Below are positions 34,803 through 48,500 of a stretch of DNA of 64,000 bases, one piece after another (position 1 is the stretch's first letter; each line of letters opens with the position of its first letter). The notes beneath the pieces were generated by a model, which saw nothing but the letters and a program-made list of their open reading frames with translations, searched no databases and was not told where the DNA came from. The stretch lies in assembly GCA_024734495.1 (NCBI GenBank), contig JALMQS010000847.1:1-64000 (forward strand), in the 5' to 3' direction. The DNA is from Forficula auricularia (Eukaryota > Arthropoda > Insecta > Dermaptera > Forficulidae). Made by a program: the position numbers and the translations under genes.

Positions 34803-35363
34803 GTCATTTATTTTAGAAGGCTGAGGATGAATGACTAATAATCCGAAATATATTGAGTTTGTATAAACCTCTTTGAGTTTTATTTCATTCACTGTGAAAC
34901 TAGACAGCCTTTACTTTATTAATTAAAAGCCTATATGTTTTTATATAAAAGTTGATAATAACTATTTGATAAAATAGTATTTTTTTCTTTTAAGGTAAAT
35001 TTCTTAAGAATTTGAAAATCATTTTCAATGTCGAAAAGAAAATATTTTTCCAGAGTATTGAGTTATTCTATTAGATGAGTTTTTTAGTTTAAATTATGGT
35101 ATATAATAATCTTTCGGTGAATTTCAAGCGATTGCTGTTTGATTATCTCTCCTACACACACACATATACACACTTGCTTAAATTATCTAATTATTTATTC
35201 AATATATTAGAATTTCAACTTACAAATGATTTAGTAAAAAAATAAAATAAATTCACTTTGCATAGGGACGCATTACTTATTCATACTCTTTATAATCAAA
35301 TAACGAAACGCTTAACTCAAAATTAAATTTATTCGATTATAATTAAATTAAATAAATATGCCT

Positions 35364-35514
35364 TAATTTATTTTAACCGAATGTTTTCTACATTTGATTC
35401 AATCGCGAATCAACTGTAGGAAATTTTCGTCAAATATTGAGTGAAAATAATATTTGAACTTATATATTTCTATCTTGAAATAATGATCTTAAATAAATTT
35501 TTCTAATTTATTTT
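35364..35514 (+). mobile_element. 129-bp insertion of intron-repeat C family, 11-bp TSD
   Basis: The element 35375..35503 lies between TAATTTATTTT repeats. The duplicate at ~19230-19250 lacks it. Contains the family head TTTGATTCAATCGCGAATC and TCAAATATTGAGTGAAAATA, without the palindrome. Confidence 0.7.
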
Positions 35515-35629
35515 GACTCCCACAGAGCGTCTATAATTTCAAGTTTAAACCGAAATTATTATGAGAGTATTGTGCACCTAAGTAGATGTGTATTTATTTG
35601 TTTATTAATTGGGTTCCATTTGTTTCTAG

Positions 35630-35710
35630 TAAAGTGTCGACTCCAGTGATGGATTTGTTTCTCCCATCGTAGACAGCTGCGAGGAAGCACATCTTAATTC
35701 GACCCACGAG
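35630..35710 (+). pseudogene. Exon-like module, copy 3 (one stop)
   Basis: 81 nt with the same splice-like borders. Reads KVSTPVMDLFLPS, then a TAG, then ARKHILIRPTR. Confidence 0.5.
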
Positions 35711-35974
35711 GTATGTGGATATTTTACATACTAAATGAGATTTTCATTTAGGTTTTCTATACATAAGATGAAATTAAACAAATTTTGAATTAAAATAATA
35801 TTAATAATAAGACAACCCAAGTAAAATGAAAAAAATTCTTGTAAGGCTTTTCCTGAGCCCACTAGACACTGTTTTTTTAAAATTGCATTGAAGAGATTCC
35901 ATCAGCGTTAGTTTTTCAGATTCATTTGTTAAAATACAGTATATCAAAATGGCGATTTTGCCTACTTTTTAAGG

Positions 35975-36245
35975 CTTCACAACAGTTATACATTCATAGC
36001 TCCTTCCTCATTCACGGTTCCGTAATTCGCGTTTCATTATTTGCGGATTAAAATATTGCGACCACTTCGCTTGTATTCGTATTCGTTATTCGTGGATGCA
36101 AAAAAATTTGTGTTTTGGCGTTCAAAAGCGTGGTTTACAAGTATATTATTTTCTGTGACTGGTTCCGGAATTGTTTTTATTTTTCTGAAAAATAAATTAA
36201 ACTTTAATCCTGTTATAGTTTTGGACAATGCTCTATCGTGAGTTT
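35975..36245 (+). pseudogene. pogo/Tigger-like transposon fragment, copy 3
   Basis: Terminal-like AGCTCCTTCCTCATTCACGG is followed by a plus-strand frame ending NFNPVIVLDNALS, like the second Asp of pogo-type transposases. Same layout as at 19731 and 20506. Confidence 0.45.
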
Positions 36246-36310
36246 AAAAAACCTGCGATTTTTAAAACTTGAACAAAAATTTTAAATATCGTTTAAATCG
36301 AACAAGATTA

Positions 36311-38100
36311 CTCACAAAAAGTGAATCACATGTGAAGCAAAAATTCGGAAATAACTTCCTCGATTCATAAGCTCTCCAGAAAGATACAAAATATTGTTAC
36401 TTGTACATAGGTCGTAGAGCATTTTTACGTCACATATGATATAATTTTTGTGAGTAATCTTCTTTGATTTAAACAATATTTAATTTTTTTGTTCAAGACC
36501 TGTAATTTATGACTGTTTATTTCTAAGGTTTTGAAAGTTTTTTCTTGGCTCGAATTTTTTAAGCAATCTCTCATTTGTCAGCTATTAGAAATGTGCCTAT
36601 TCAGTCTCCAGAAGAACTATTTTTTTAATTCGCAATTTTCGGTAAAAATTAAATATCAACAAAATAAAGAAAAAAATGCAATAACTCAAAAACCAATAAA
36701 TTATGACCCTCAGAGTTGATAGGTAAAATAATTAGCTCTAAATTAGTTATAGTATAACCCCTTTCAATGAATAGATTGAAATACCAACCACCCTGTATAT
36801 TTATTAAGTAAAATTTTATTTATTTTAAAGTTGTATGTAATATATCAATTTTTAATAGAATTTTTTCTGTTTTATGTTCAATGGGGTTTCGACATCCCTT
36901 CGTCACGTCTTCTTCTTCTTCTCTTTATTCAACTCTTCCCTTGTATCTACACATCATAGCTTCGCATCCAATATAAGTACAGAACCTTTTTTTCACAAGC
37001 ATGGCGTTCAATTTATTATACAGGGATCAAATATTTTTTTAAAAATTAGGGATTTTTGCAATAGGATGTTTTCTCTTTCAGCATTCCCTTTTTTTGAGAT
37101 TTCATTAATAAAAACAAAATAAATAAAATTCAATTGAACTTTGCAATTTAAAATTGTTTTTCATTTTTTTAAATTTTTACAAAAATTACATTAAAATTTT
37201 CTAAATATTTTCATAGAATTTAGTTTTTTTTTCTTTTAAACTATTTTCAACTTAATATTTTTATTCAAAATTAAAATTAAAATAAAATTCAGATACAATT
37301 GCAAATGATAGATTTTCAGCTTTCCCTTTATCAGTTATTGGGTGGACCAAGTGCTCGAAAGATCATAGGATGGAACTTCAGAAGGCGGGTATATCTTCAA
37401 AAAGTAAGATACCCCTTAGAATTGGTAGTTTTCTGGGTGTTCGATTGTCGAATGTTGTTTGATAGGGCCTGTTCTTTCAGGTTCATCGCCTCTCCCACCG
37501 TGGGATTCACTACAAAACCACTACAATGATTGCTTGAATTAAGATTTATTTTAAATGCAAATAAGAGGGGTAGAATTAGTGATAGGTGTAGAAGGGTGGG
37601 GGGATACGCCATGCCAACGTCAGGGATGCTAATATGTTTTCTAGATGTTTCTAGAAACAGCTGTCTACGAGACCACAGAGATGGATTCTAAAGGTCTTCA
37701 CAGAAATGGCCGCTCTAATTATTCAAGGTGAATATTACACTAAAAATTGTGTAAATTTCATATAAGATTGAAAATGTTGTTAATTATAATCTTATAATTT
37801 ACATAGATAGATTCAATTATTTTGCATAAACAAATATTTAATGAACCTATTATTCGTGGGGACTAAAGTTAATTCCATCATAAGGAACCATTTTAGCTAC
37901 TAAATGAAAATAACTTAACTTTCAGACATATTTGTAGATGACTTTTTAGAATCAGTGAATAGCAGAAATTGGCTATCAAAAAATTATAAAGCAAACTTGC
38001 AACATTTTAATAACAACACATTTTTTTAAAAAAATTGAGGATTTGATTTATTTATTTATTTGTTTTTGAACAAAATGTTTTTATTTACAAATTAAAATTT
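36311..38100. other. Unassigned stretch
   Basis: Several short ORFs (36531-36719, 36874-37122, 37299-37529 on plus) show no recognisable domain. No repeat ends identified. Confidence 0.3.
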
Positions 38101-38104
38101 ACAT

Positions 38105-38280
38105 ATTTCTGAGGCAATCCAAAATTCAAAAAAAGAAGATAATTTAAACTATCTTTTTATTCATAAACCGACGTTGTATCTTCTTTTTTTGAATTTTGGA
38201 CTGCTTCATCATTATCCACTCAATTCACTCATCAGTCCAACTCCAAAAATTACTTCAATTTTATTACATAGAGTACTAGC
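38105..38280 (-). repeat. Truncated relative of the 1236-1484 palindrome
   Basis: AAAGAAGATAATTTAAACTATC...TTCATAAACCGACGTTG, the inverse arm, and the tail CCAACTCCAAAAATTACTTC match 1236-1484. The hammerhead-like core is deleted at the hairpin tip. Confidence 0.65.
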
Positions 38281-38284
38281 TTCA

Positions 38285-38550
38285 AGGCCCGCCTTCGGCG
38301 GGCGCTTTTGCTAGCCAAGAGGTCTTCGTCCCCTGGACCCCCACGTGGCTGTTTTATTGATGTTTTATACACGTGTAAAGAACACTTTCATATATCAACT
38401 CTTGTGAATTAATTGTAATAGATTGATGAAGAGGACAAAATATATCTCTTTATGAATGAATTTAAAAAATTTATTTTTCCAGCAGAAGACAATATTTTAT
38501 TGTCCCCTTCTGATACTCAATTATTCGGCAAAAAGAACCTTTCAACTTAA
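38285..38550 (-). repeat. GC-rich hairpin plus partial 'ACAATAAAAGAG' element
   Basis: AAGGCCCGCCTTCGGCGGGC (38288-38307) and CCCCTGGACCCCC precede a core-like stretch (AGATTGATGAAGAGG), the arm TTTCCAGCAGAAGACAAT and the tail ATTCGGCAAAAAGAACCTTT. Confidence 0.5.
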
Positions 38551-39570
38551 ATTAAAATAAAGTTTTTGTCTTGTAAAAATTCAATAAATAAGGTAAAAAT
38601 CGTCATTTGGGGAGAATTATCCAATTAAAAAATTAAAAATAATAAACTTTTAAAGTTTATTATTAGATTATAGAAAAATTAGGTTTTAATTAGGCTCGAA
38701 ATAGGTTTAAAATAATTTCAATAGGCTGAAATTTCCTAGATTTCAAAACAATATAACAATGGGTAATTGATTTTGTTTTCTTTAAAGAATTCTACGGGCT
38801 AATTGAATTTTGGTTTTAATCTTTAAAATATATTTTTAAAGAAATTCCAAAAGCTAATTAATTCCTTTCAGTTAGTTTAGTTAGTATAGTTTCAATAATC
38901 ATTTTATAATTAACTTTGAAATAAATAAATAATATTAAAATGAATGAATGAGCTCGAATACAAAAGACAAAAGGTTTAGTTCTTTCGAAATGGCTGAGGG
39001 TCTTAAATACAATAGAAAAAAGATGAGGTGAGATTCCCAAGGGTATTTTTAAGAAAAATGATTTTTAAATAACATATTTTATTTTAAATTAAATATTTTT
39101 CATCTATATTATATAATCAAAAGCTTGGCTGAAACTTTTTTATTTTTTTCTACACTATTAAAGACGGTTTTCAGAATTTTTTCAAATTTTTTCACCCAAC
39201 CCAAAAGAAGTTAGGGATTTTTGAAAAAAATAGCTTTTTAACCATAACTTTTTCAAAAATTTAGTTATCATGACGATTTTTTTTTAATTTTTGGTTTTAA
39301 ATGTACTTTAAAAAAATAGATAGTTTTTAAATCTTTGTTGCAGTATTAAATTCTTCTTCAACAATAATGTGGTTAGAACTATTGAGAATGAATGACACTC
39401 AAAAATCTTAAAAACAGGGCCGCCAACACTTGTTTTTTTTGCTAGTTTAGTTCTTTTATTGTTTGGCAAGCTATGTTGGCTAACCTGAATTTTTTTTTGT
39501 TTTTTCTGAATTTTCCTATTTTCCGGGCAACTTTTCCAATTTTTTTTTTACGTATTAACCTGAATTGGGC
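38551..39570. other. Unassigned AT-rich stretch
   Basis: No gene or repeat end recognised. Confidence 0.3.
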
Positions 39571-39572
39571 TA

Positions 39573-42500
39573 TTAAATAAATAAATAAATAAATAAATAA
39601 ATCTTTATTTCTCGACCTGCTTAGAGGCACAAGTCCTCGGTGGCTAGGTCCTCCAAACATCAATACAATCTAGCTACAATACATTAATAAACATCAATAC
39701 AAATTAATTACAACAATTTAACAAATAATAAACAAGTAAAAAAAAAAAAGAAGAAAAAAAAAAAATAGAAATGTATGCTCATTAACAAATAACATGACCA
39801 TAGATTTCCATCAAAAGACAAAAGTAATTTAAAAATTCCGCGCAAAAACCCGATACCAGGAGCAAGCGACGCATTAGCCATCCCGACATTTGCCATAAGC
39901 TGTTAAGGAAACCTGGTCAAAACCTTAACAAGGATGGTATGACCTCTCTCTACCTCACCTAATCTCTGCTTGTGAGAACTAAATAAAATTTTGCACAACT
40001 CTAGGACATTAGGACTTGACAAAATTTATAATTGATTTAATCATAGGGGGCAGAGGACTATAATCCCAAGTAGTAACAGACAGACTGTTCCACAAATCAA
40101 TGCCAGATCCTACAAATGAATGTAAACCGATATTTTTCAAGAATCTTGGCTTACGAATCTTTTTCTATGATCAGCTCTACCTAAATAATTTGGTTCCTGA
40201 AATCTATTCGTTATTTCCTCCCAACTCCTAAACCCCTTATAGGCTTTGAAAATCACTTTCAATTTAGCCCATTCCCTTCTCTCCAATAAACTAGACCATC
40301 CTAATTCATTAATCATTGAAGTGACACTACTAAACCTATCAAATTTAACAAAAACAAATCTAGCCGCCCTCTTTGTACCATATCAATTTTTCTCTCTAAT
40401 CGTTGTGGATGTTTGTCCCAAACCACAGAACAATACTCTAAATTAGGTCTTACATAGGATTAAATAAACTTTTGACTTGACTTCTCTAGATGTACCTTCT
40501 AAAATTCTACCAAACATCCCCAATTTCCTATAAGCCTTATTGACTATGTAATAATATGCATGTCCGCTTTAAATTTGCCTGAATATGTATGCCTAAATAT
40601 TTATAAAATTTGAATTCATTGATAATATTTCCACCAATGCAATAATTTTGAGGACTAACCAGATTTCTAGTACTAAATCTAACCAAATTTGACTTGGAAT
40701 GGTTTAGTTCGCATTGAATTGGATCTACCATCCTTCAATTTGATCCAGGTCATTCTGTAAAGTAAGGCTATCACAATCATTATCAATTACTCTATATACG
40801 ACACAATCATCCGCGAAAAAGCCTAATAGATGATTGCGCGATAGAAGGCAAATCATTTACATATATAAAGAAAAAGAAGAGGACCCAGAACACTACCTTG
40901 AATCTACCCAGACGTGACATCTACTCTATCAGACAGACCATTACCCACTTTTACAACTTAAGTTCTATCCCTAAGAAAACACCGAATAAATTTAGTAACT
41001 TAACGACAACCTGACGAGTTTAATTTTTCTAAAATAATTTTATGACTGACTTTATCGAAAGCCTTGGCAAAGTCCAAAAATACTGCATCTACACACTGAC
41101 TTTTATCCAAAGCTTCCTGTAATTACGAACATTTAAAAAATTAGCCAAATCGGTCCCGGAGAGCATTTTGAGAGATCTGCGCTTACGAAGAAACAGAAAT
41201 TCATTTTTATTATATAGATTGGGCACATGAGCTATAAATTCAAGTCAAGACCGACAGGAAATCTTGATTGTGCTATCTCTGTGTGTCTGCGATTCAGTTC
41301 ATTTTAAAATCAACTTTAAATAATAATAATAATAATAATAATAAATCTTTATTCCTCGACCTGCTTAGAGGCACAAGTCCTCGGTGGCTAGTTCACTCCA
41401 AACATCAATACAATCTAGCTACAATACATTAATAAACATCAATACAAATTAATTACAACAATTTAAAAAATAATAAACAAGTAAAAAAAATAAAAAAATA
41501 AAAAAATAGAAATGTATGCTCATTAATAAATAACATGACCAGATTTCCATCAAAAAACAAAAAGTAATTTAAAAATTCCGCGCAAAAAACCCAATACCAG
41601 GAGCAAGCGACGCATTAGCCACCCCGGCATTTGCCATAAGTTGTTAAGGAAACCTGGTCAAAACCTTAACAAGGATGGTATGACCTTTCTCTACCTCACC
41701 TAATCTCTGCTTGTGAGAACTAAATAAAATTTTGCACTACTTAGTTCCTCCAAACACGTAATACAATCTAGCTACAATACATTAATAAACATCAATACAA
41801 ATTTTTTCAAGTACAATTTAAAAAATAATAAACAAGTAAAAAAAATAAAAATAAAAAAAATAGAAATGTATGCTCATTAATAAATAACATGACCATAGAT
41901 TTCCATCAAAAAACAAAAAGTAATTTAAAATTCCGCGCAAAAACCCAATACCAGGAGCAAGCGACGCATTAGCCACCCCGGCATTTGCCATAAGTTGTTA
42001 AGGGAAACCTGGTCAAAACCTTAACAAGGATGGTATGACCTTTCTCTACCTCACCTAATCTCTGCTGCAGAACTAAATAAAATTTTGCACTACTCTAGGA
42101 CATTAGGACTCTGACAAAATTTATAACGATTTAATCATAGGGGGCAGAGGATCATAAACCGCAACAGACACAGATTGTTCCACAAATCAATGCCAGATCC
42201 TACAATTGAATGTAAACCGATATTTTTCAAGAATCTTTGGCTTACGAATCTTTTTTTCTATGATCAGCTCTACCTAAATAATTTGGTTCCTTGAAATCTA
42301 TTCGTTATTTCCTCCCAACTCCTAAACTCTATAGGCTTTGAAAATCACTTTCACTTTAGGCTCATTCCCTTCTCTCCAATAAGCTAGACCATCCTAATTC
42401 ATTAATCATTGAAGTGACACTACTAAACCTATCAAATTTACCAAAACAAATCTAGCCGCCCTCCTTGTACCATATCAATTTTTCTCTCTAATCGTTGTGG

Positions 42501-45500
42501 ATGTTTGTCCAAACCACAGAACAATACTCTAAATTAGGTCTTACATAAGTTAAATAAACTTTTGACTTAACTTCTGTAGATGTATCTTTCCAAAATTCTA
42601 CCAAACATCCCCAATTTCCTATAAGCCTTATTGACTATATAACTAATATGCATGTCCCACTTTAAATTTGCCTGAATATGTATGCCTAAATATTTATAAA
42701 ATTTAGATTCATTGATAATATTTCCACCACGTAAATAATTTTGAGGACTAACCAGATTTCTAGTACTAAATCTAAATCATTCTGACTTGAATGTTTAGTT
42801 CCATTGAATTGATCTACACCATCCTTCAATTTGATCCAGGTCATTCTGTAAAGTAAGGCTATCACAATCATTATCATCACTTCATATACGACACAATCAT
42901 CCGCGCAGTACCTAATAGATGATTGCATCGATAGAAGGCAAATCATTTACATATATAAGAAAAAGAAGAGGACCCAGAACACTACCTTGAATCACCCCAG
43001 ACGTGACATCTACTCTATCAGACAGATTCATTACCCACTTTTACAACTTGGAGTTCTGGTATCCTCAAGAAAACACCGACAACAAATTTAATTAACTTAA
43101 CAGACAACCCTGACGAGTTTAATTTTTCTAAAATAATTTATATGACTGACTTTATCGAAAGCCTTGAAAGTCCAAAAATACTGCATCTACACACTATCTT
43201 CATTCAAAGCTCTGTAATTACGAACATTTAAAAAAATTAGCCAACCGGTCCAGGCATTTGAGAGATCTGCGCTATGAAGAAACAGAAATTCATTTTTATT
43301 ATATAGATTAGGCACATGAGCTATAAATTCAAGTCAAGACCGACAGGAAATCTTGATTGTGCTATCTCTGTGTGTCTGCGATTCAGTTCATTTTAAAATC
43401 AACTTTTAAATAATAATAATAATAATAATACAATCTTTATTCCTCAGACCTGCTTAGAGGCACAAGTCCTCGGTGGCTAGTTCCTCCAAACATCAATACA
43501 ATCTAGCTACAATACATTAATAAACATCAATACAAATTAATACAACAATTTAAAAATAATAAACAAGTAAAAAAAAATAAAAAATAAAAAAAAATAGAAA
43601 TGTATGCTCATTAATAAATAACATGACCATAGATTTCCATCAAAAAACAAAAAGTAATTTAAAAATTCCATAAAACCCAATACCAGAGCAAGACAGATTA
43701 GCCACCCCGGATTACTACAAGTTGTTAAGGAAACCTGGTCAAAACCTTAACAAGGATGGTATGACCTTTCTCTACCTCACCTAATCTCTGCTTGTGAGAA
43801 CTAAATAAAATTTTGCACTACTCTAGGACATTAGACTTTGACAAAATTATAATTGATTTAATCATAGGGGGCAGAGGACTATAATCCCAAGTAGTAACAG
43901 ACAGATTGTTCCACAAATCAATGCCAGATCCTACAATTGAATGTAAAACTGATATTTTTCAAGAATCTTGGCTTACGAATCTTTTTTCTATGATCAGCTC
44001 TACCCAAATAATTTGTCTCTGAAATCTATTCGTTATTTCCTCCCAACTCCTAAAACCCTCATAGGCTTTGAAAATCACTTTCAATTTAGCCCATTCTCTC
44101 TCCAATAAGCTAGACCATCCTAATTCATTAATCATTGAAGTGACACTACTAAACCTATCAAATTTACCAAAAACAAATCTAGCCGCCCTCCCTTGTACCA
44201 TATCACGCTTTCTGACTGTTGTGGATGTTTGTCCCAAACCACAGAACAATACTCTAAATTAGGTCTTACATAAGTTAAATAAACTTTTGACTTAACTTCT
44301 CTAGATGTACCCTTCAAAATTCTACCAAAATGATCTCAATTTCCTATAAGCCTTATTGACTATATAAATCAATATGCATGTCCCACTTTAAATTTGCCTA
44401 AATATGTATGCCTAAATATTTATAAAATTTAGATTCATTGATAATATTTCCACCAATGCAATAATTTTGAGGACTAACCAGATTTCTAGTACTAAATCTA
44501 ACCAAATTTGATCGAATGGTTTAGTTCCATTGAATTGGATCTGTACACCATCCTTCAATTTGATCCAGGTCATTCTGTAAAGTAAGGCTATCACAATCAT
44601 TATCAATTACTCTATATACGACACAATCATCCGCGAAAAGCCTAATAGATGATTGCACGATAGAAGGCAAATCATTTACATATATAAGAAAAGAAGAGGA
44701 CCCAGAACACCAGCTCTTGAATCACCCCAGACGACATCTACTCTATCAGACAGACCATTACCCACTTTACAACTTGAGTTCCTATCCTAAGAAAAACACC
44801 GAATAAATTTAATTAACTTAACAGACAACCCCTTGACGAGTTTAATTTTTCTAAAATAATTTTATGACTGACTTTATCGAAAGCCTCGCAAAGTCCAAAA
44901 ATACTGTATCTACACACCGACTTTTATCCAAAGCTTCCTGTAATACAACAACATTTAAAAAAATTAGCCAAATCGGTCCAGGCATTTGAGAGATCTGCGC
45001 TACATGAAGAAACAGAAATTCATTTTTATTATATAGATTAGGCACTACAGCTATAAATTCAAGTCAAGACCGACAGGAAATCTTGATTGTGCTATCTCTG
45101 TGTGTCTACATTCAGTTCATTTTAAAATCAACTTTTAAATAATAATAATAATAATAATAATAAATCTTTGCTCCTCGACTCCGTTTAGAGGTACAAGTCC
45201 TGTACAGTTCCTCCAAACATCAATACAATCTAGCTACAATACATTAATAAACATCAATACAAATTAATTACAAATAATTTAAAAAATAATAAACAAGTAA
45301 AAAAAAAATAAAAAATAAAAAAAAATAGAAATGTATGCTCATTAATAAATAACATGACCATAGATTTCCATCAAAAAACAAAAAGTAATTAAAAATTCCA
45401 AGTAAAAACCCAATACCAGAGCAAGCGACGCATTAGCCACCCCGGCATTTGCCATAAGTTGTTAAGGAAACCTGTCAAACCCTTAACAAGGATGGTATGA

Positions 45501-48500
45501 CCTTTCTTACCTCACCTAATCTCTGCTTGTGAGAACTAAATAAAATTTTGCACTACTCTAGGACATTAGGACTTGACAAAATTTATAATTGATTTAATCA
45601 TAGGGGGCAGAGGACTATAATCCCAAGTAGTAACAGACAGATTGTTCAATAAATCAATGCCAGATCCTACAATTGAATGTAAACCGATATTTTTCAAGAA
45701 TCTTGGCTTACGAATCTTTTTTCTATGATCAGCTCTACCTAAATAATTTGGTTCCTGAAATCTATTCGTTATTTCCTCCCAACTCCTAAAAACCTCTGTA
45801 GGCTTTGAAAAATCACTTTCAATTTAGCCCATTCCCTTCTCTCCAATAAGCTTAATCATCTCCTAATTCATTAATCATTGAAGTGACACTACTAAACCTA
45901 TCAAATTTACCAAAAACAAATCTAGCCGCCCTCCTTTGTACCATATCAATTTTTTCTCTAATCGTTGTGGATGTTTGTCCCAAACCACAGAACAATACTC
46001 ACCAGTTCTTACATAAGTTAAATAAACTTTTGACTTAACTTCTCTTCAGATGTACCCTTCAAAATTCTACCAAACATCCCCAATTTCCTATAAGCTTCAT
46101 TGACTATATAACTAATATGCATGTCCCACTTTAAATTTTAATTGAATATGTATGCCTAAATATTTATAAAATTTAGATTCATTGATAATATTTCCAATAA
46201 TGCAATAATTTTGAGGACTAACCAGATTTCTAGTACTAAATCTAACCAAATTTGACTTGGAATGGTTTAGTTCCATTGAATTGGATCTACACCATCCTTC
46301 AATTTGATCCAGGTCATTCTGCAAAGTAAGGTTATCACAATCATTATCAATTACTCTATATACGACACAATCATCCGCGAAAAGCCTAATAGATGATTGC
46401 AATTTACAGAAGGCAAACTACTTACATATATAAGAAAAAAAGAAGAGGACCCAGAACACTACCTGAATCACCCCAGACGTGACATCTACATCATCAGACA
46501 GACCATTACCCACTTTTACAACTTGAGTTCTATCCCTAAGAAAACACCGAATAAATTTAACTAATTTAAGAGACAACCCTGACGAGTTTAATTTTTCTAA
46601 AATAATTTTATGACTGACTTTATCGAAAGCCTTGGCAAAGTCCAAAAAATACTGCATCTACACACTGATCTTTATCCAAAGCTTCCTGTAATTACGAACA
46701 TTTAAAAAAATTAGAATGCACCTGTCCAGGCATTTGAGAGATCTGCGCTTACGAAGAAACAGAAATTCATTTTTATTATATAGATTAGGCACATGAGCTA
46801 TAAATTCAAGTCAAGACCGACAGGAAATCTTGATTGTGCTATCTCTGTGTGTCTGCGATTCAGTTCATTTTAAAATCAACTTTAAATAATAATAATAATA
46901 ATAATAATAAATCTTTATTCCTCGACCTGCTTAGAGGCACAAGTCCTCGGTATTGGTTCCTCCAAACATCAATACAATCTAGCTACAATACATTAATAAA
47001 CATCAATACAAATTAATTACAACAATTTAAAAATAATAAACAAGTAAAAAAATAAAAAATAAAAAAATAGAAATGTATGCTCATTAATAAATATGACCAT
47101 AGATTTCCATCAAAAAACAAAAGTAATTTAAAAAATCTATGCAAAAACCCAATACCAGAGCAAGCGACGCATTAGCCACCCTGGCATTTGCCATAAGTTG
47201 TTAAGGAAACCTGGTCAAAACCTTAACAAGGATGGTATGACTCTTTCTCTACCTCACCTAATCTCTATGCTTGTGAGAACTAAATAAAATTTTGCACTAC
47301 TCTAGGACATTAGGACTTGACAAAATTTATAATTGATTTAATCATAGGGGGCAGAGGGACTATAATCCCAAGTAGTAACAGACAGATTGTTCCACAAATC
47401 AATGCCAGATCCTACAATTGAATGTAAACCGATATTTTTCAAGAACCTGGCTTACGAATCTTTTTCTATGATCAGCTCTACCTAAATAATTTGGTTCCTG
47501 AAATCTATTCGTTATTTCCTCCCAACTCCTAAAACCCCATAGGCTTCTGAAATCACTTTCAATTTAGCCCATTCCCTTCTCTCCAATAGTTAGACCATCC
47601 TAATTCATTAATCATTGAAGTGACACTACAAACCTATCAAATTTAATAAAACAAATCTAGCCGCCCTCCTTTTGTACCATATCAATTTTTCTCTCTAATC
47701 GTTGTGGATGTTTGTCCCAAACCATGGAACAATACCAATTAGGTCTTACATAAGTTAAATAAACTTTTTGACTTAACTTCTAGATGTACCCTTCAAAATT
47801 CTACCAAACATCCCCAATTTCCTATAAGCCTTATTGACTATATAACTAATATGCATGTCCCACTTTAAATTTGCCTAACAGTGCCTAAATATTATAAAAT
47901 TGATTCATTGATAATATTTCCACCAATGCAATAATTTTGAGGACTAACCAGATTTCTAGTACTAACGAATCAGTTCTGACTTGGAATGGTTTAGTTCCAT
48001 TGAATTGGATCTACACCATCCTTCAATTTGATCCAGGTCATTCTGTAAAGTAAGGCTATCACAATCATTATCAATTACTTATATACGACACAATCATCCG
48101 CGAAAAGCCTAATAGATGATTGCACGATAGAAGGCAAATCATTTACATATATAAGAAAAAGAAGAGGACCCAGAACACTACCTTGAATCACCCCAGACGT
48201 GACATCTACTCTATCAGACAGACCATTACCCACTTTTACAACTTGAGTTCTATCCCTAAGAAAACACCGAATAAATTTAATTAACTTAACAGACAACCCT
48301 GACGAGTTTAATTTTCTAAAATAATTTTATGACTGACTTTATCGAAAGCCTTGGCAAAGTCCAAAAATACTGCATCTACACACTGACTTTTATCCAAAGC
48401 TTCCTGTAATTACGAACATTTAAAAAAAAATTAGCCAAATCGGTCCAGGCATTTGAGAGATCTGCGCTTACGAAGAAACAGAAATTCATTTTTATTATAT

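Larger units (their letters stand above)
32664..34936 (+). mobile_element. Composite palindrome-ended insertion (2.25 kb) with 13-bp TSD
   Basis: The element 32677..34923 lies between TAAAAGCCTATAT repeats (32664-32676, 34924-34936). The unoccupied site is at ~17220-17240. A 53-nt tail (32677-32729) precedes inverted arms (~32730-32830 and ~34820-34923). The minus strand at 32807-32830 reads CTGATGATGG...ATCCGAAAT, a hammerhead-like core. Inside are an R2-type endonuclease fragment, a SINE-like tRNA head and another palindromic insertion. Confidence 0.8.
34925..36310 (+). repeat. Segmental duplicate, copy 2
   Basis: Continues the match to 17225-20050. It lacks the PLE (empty CA site near 35153-35176) but has its own 129-bp insertion at 35375-35503. 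It contains exon-like module copy 3 and a pogo-like fragment. Confidence 0.75.

Noticed and set aside
36874..37529. Possible host gene in short plus-strand ORFs
   Set aside because: No domain, no splice-supported continuation and no conserved motif.
38288..38307. Bacterial-type terminator or contamination
   Set aside because: The hairpin recurs beside insect-type repeats, and the flanks are continuous with the rest of the window.
39708..39896. ORF MANVGMANASLAPG... in the LINE 3' end
   Set aside because: Lies downstream of the LINE coding region, and most other array units break it; taken as 3' UTR.
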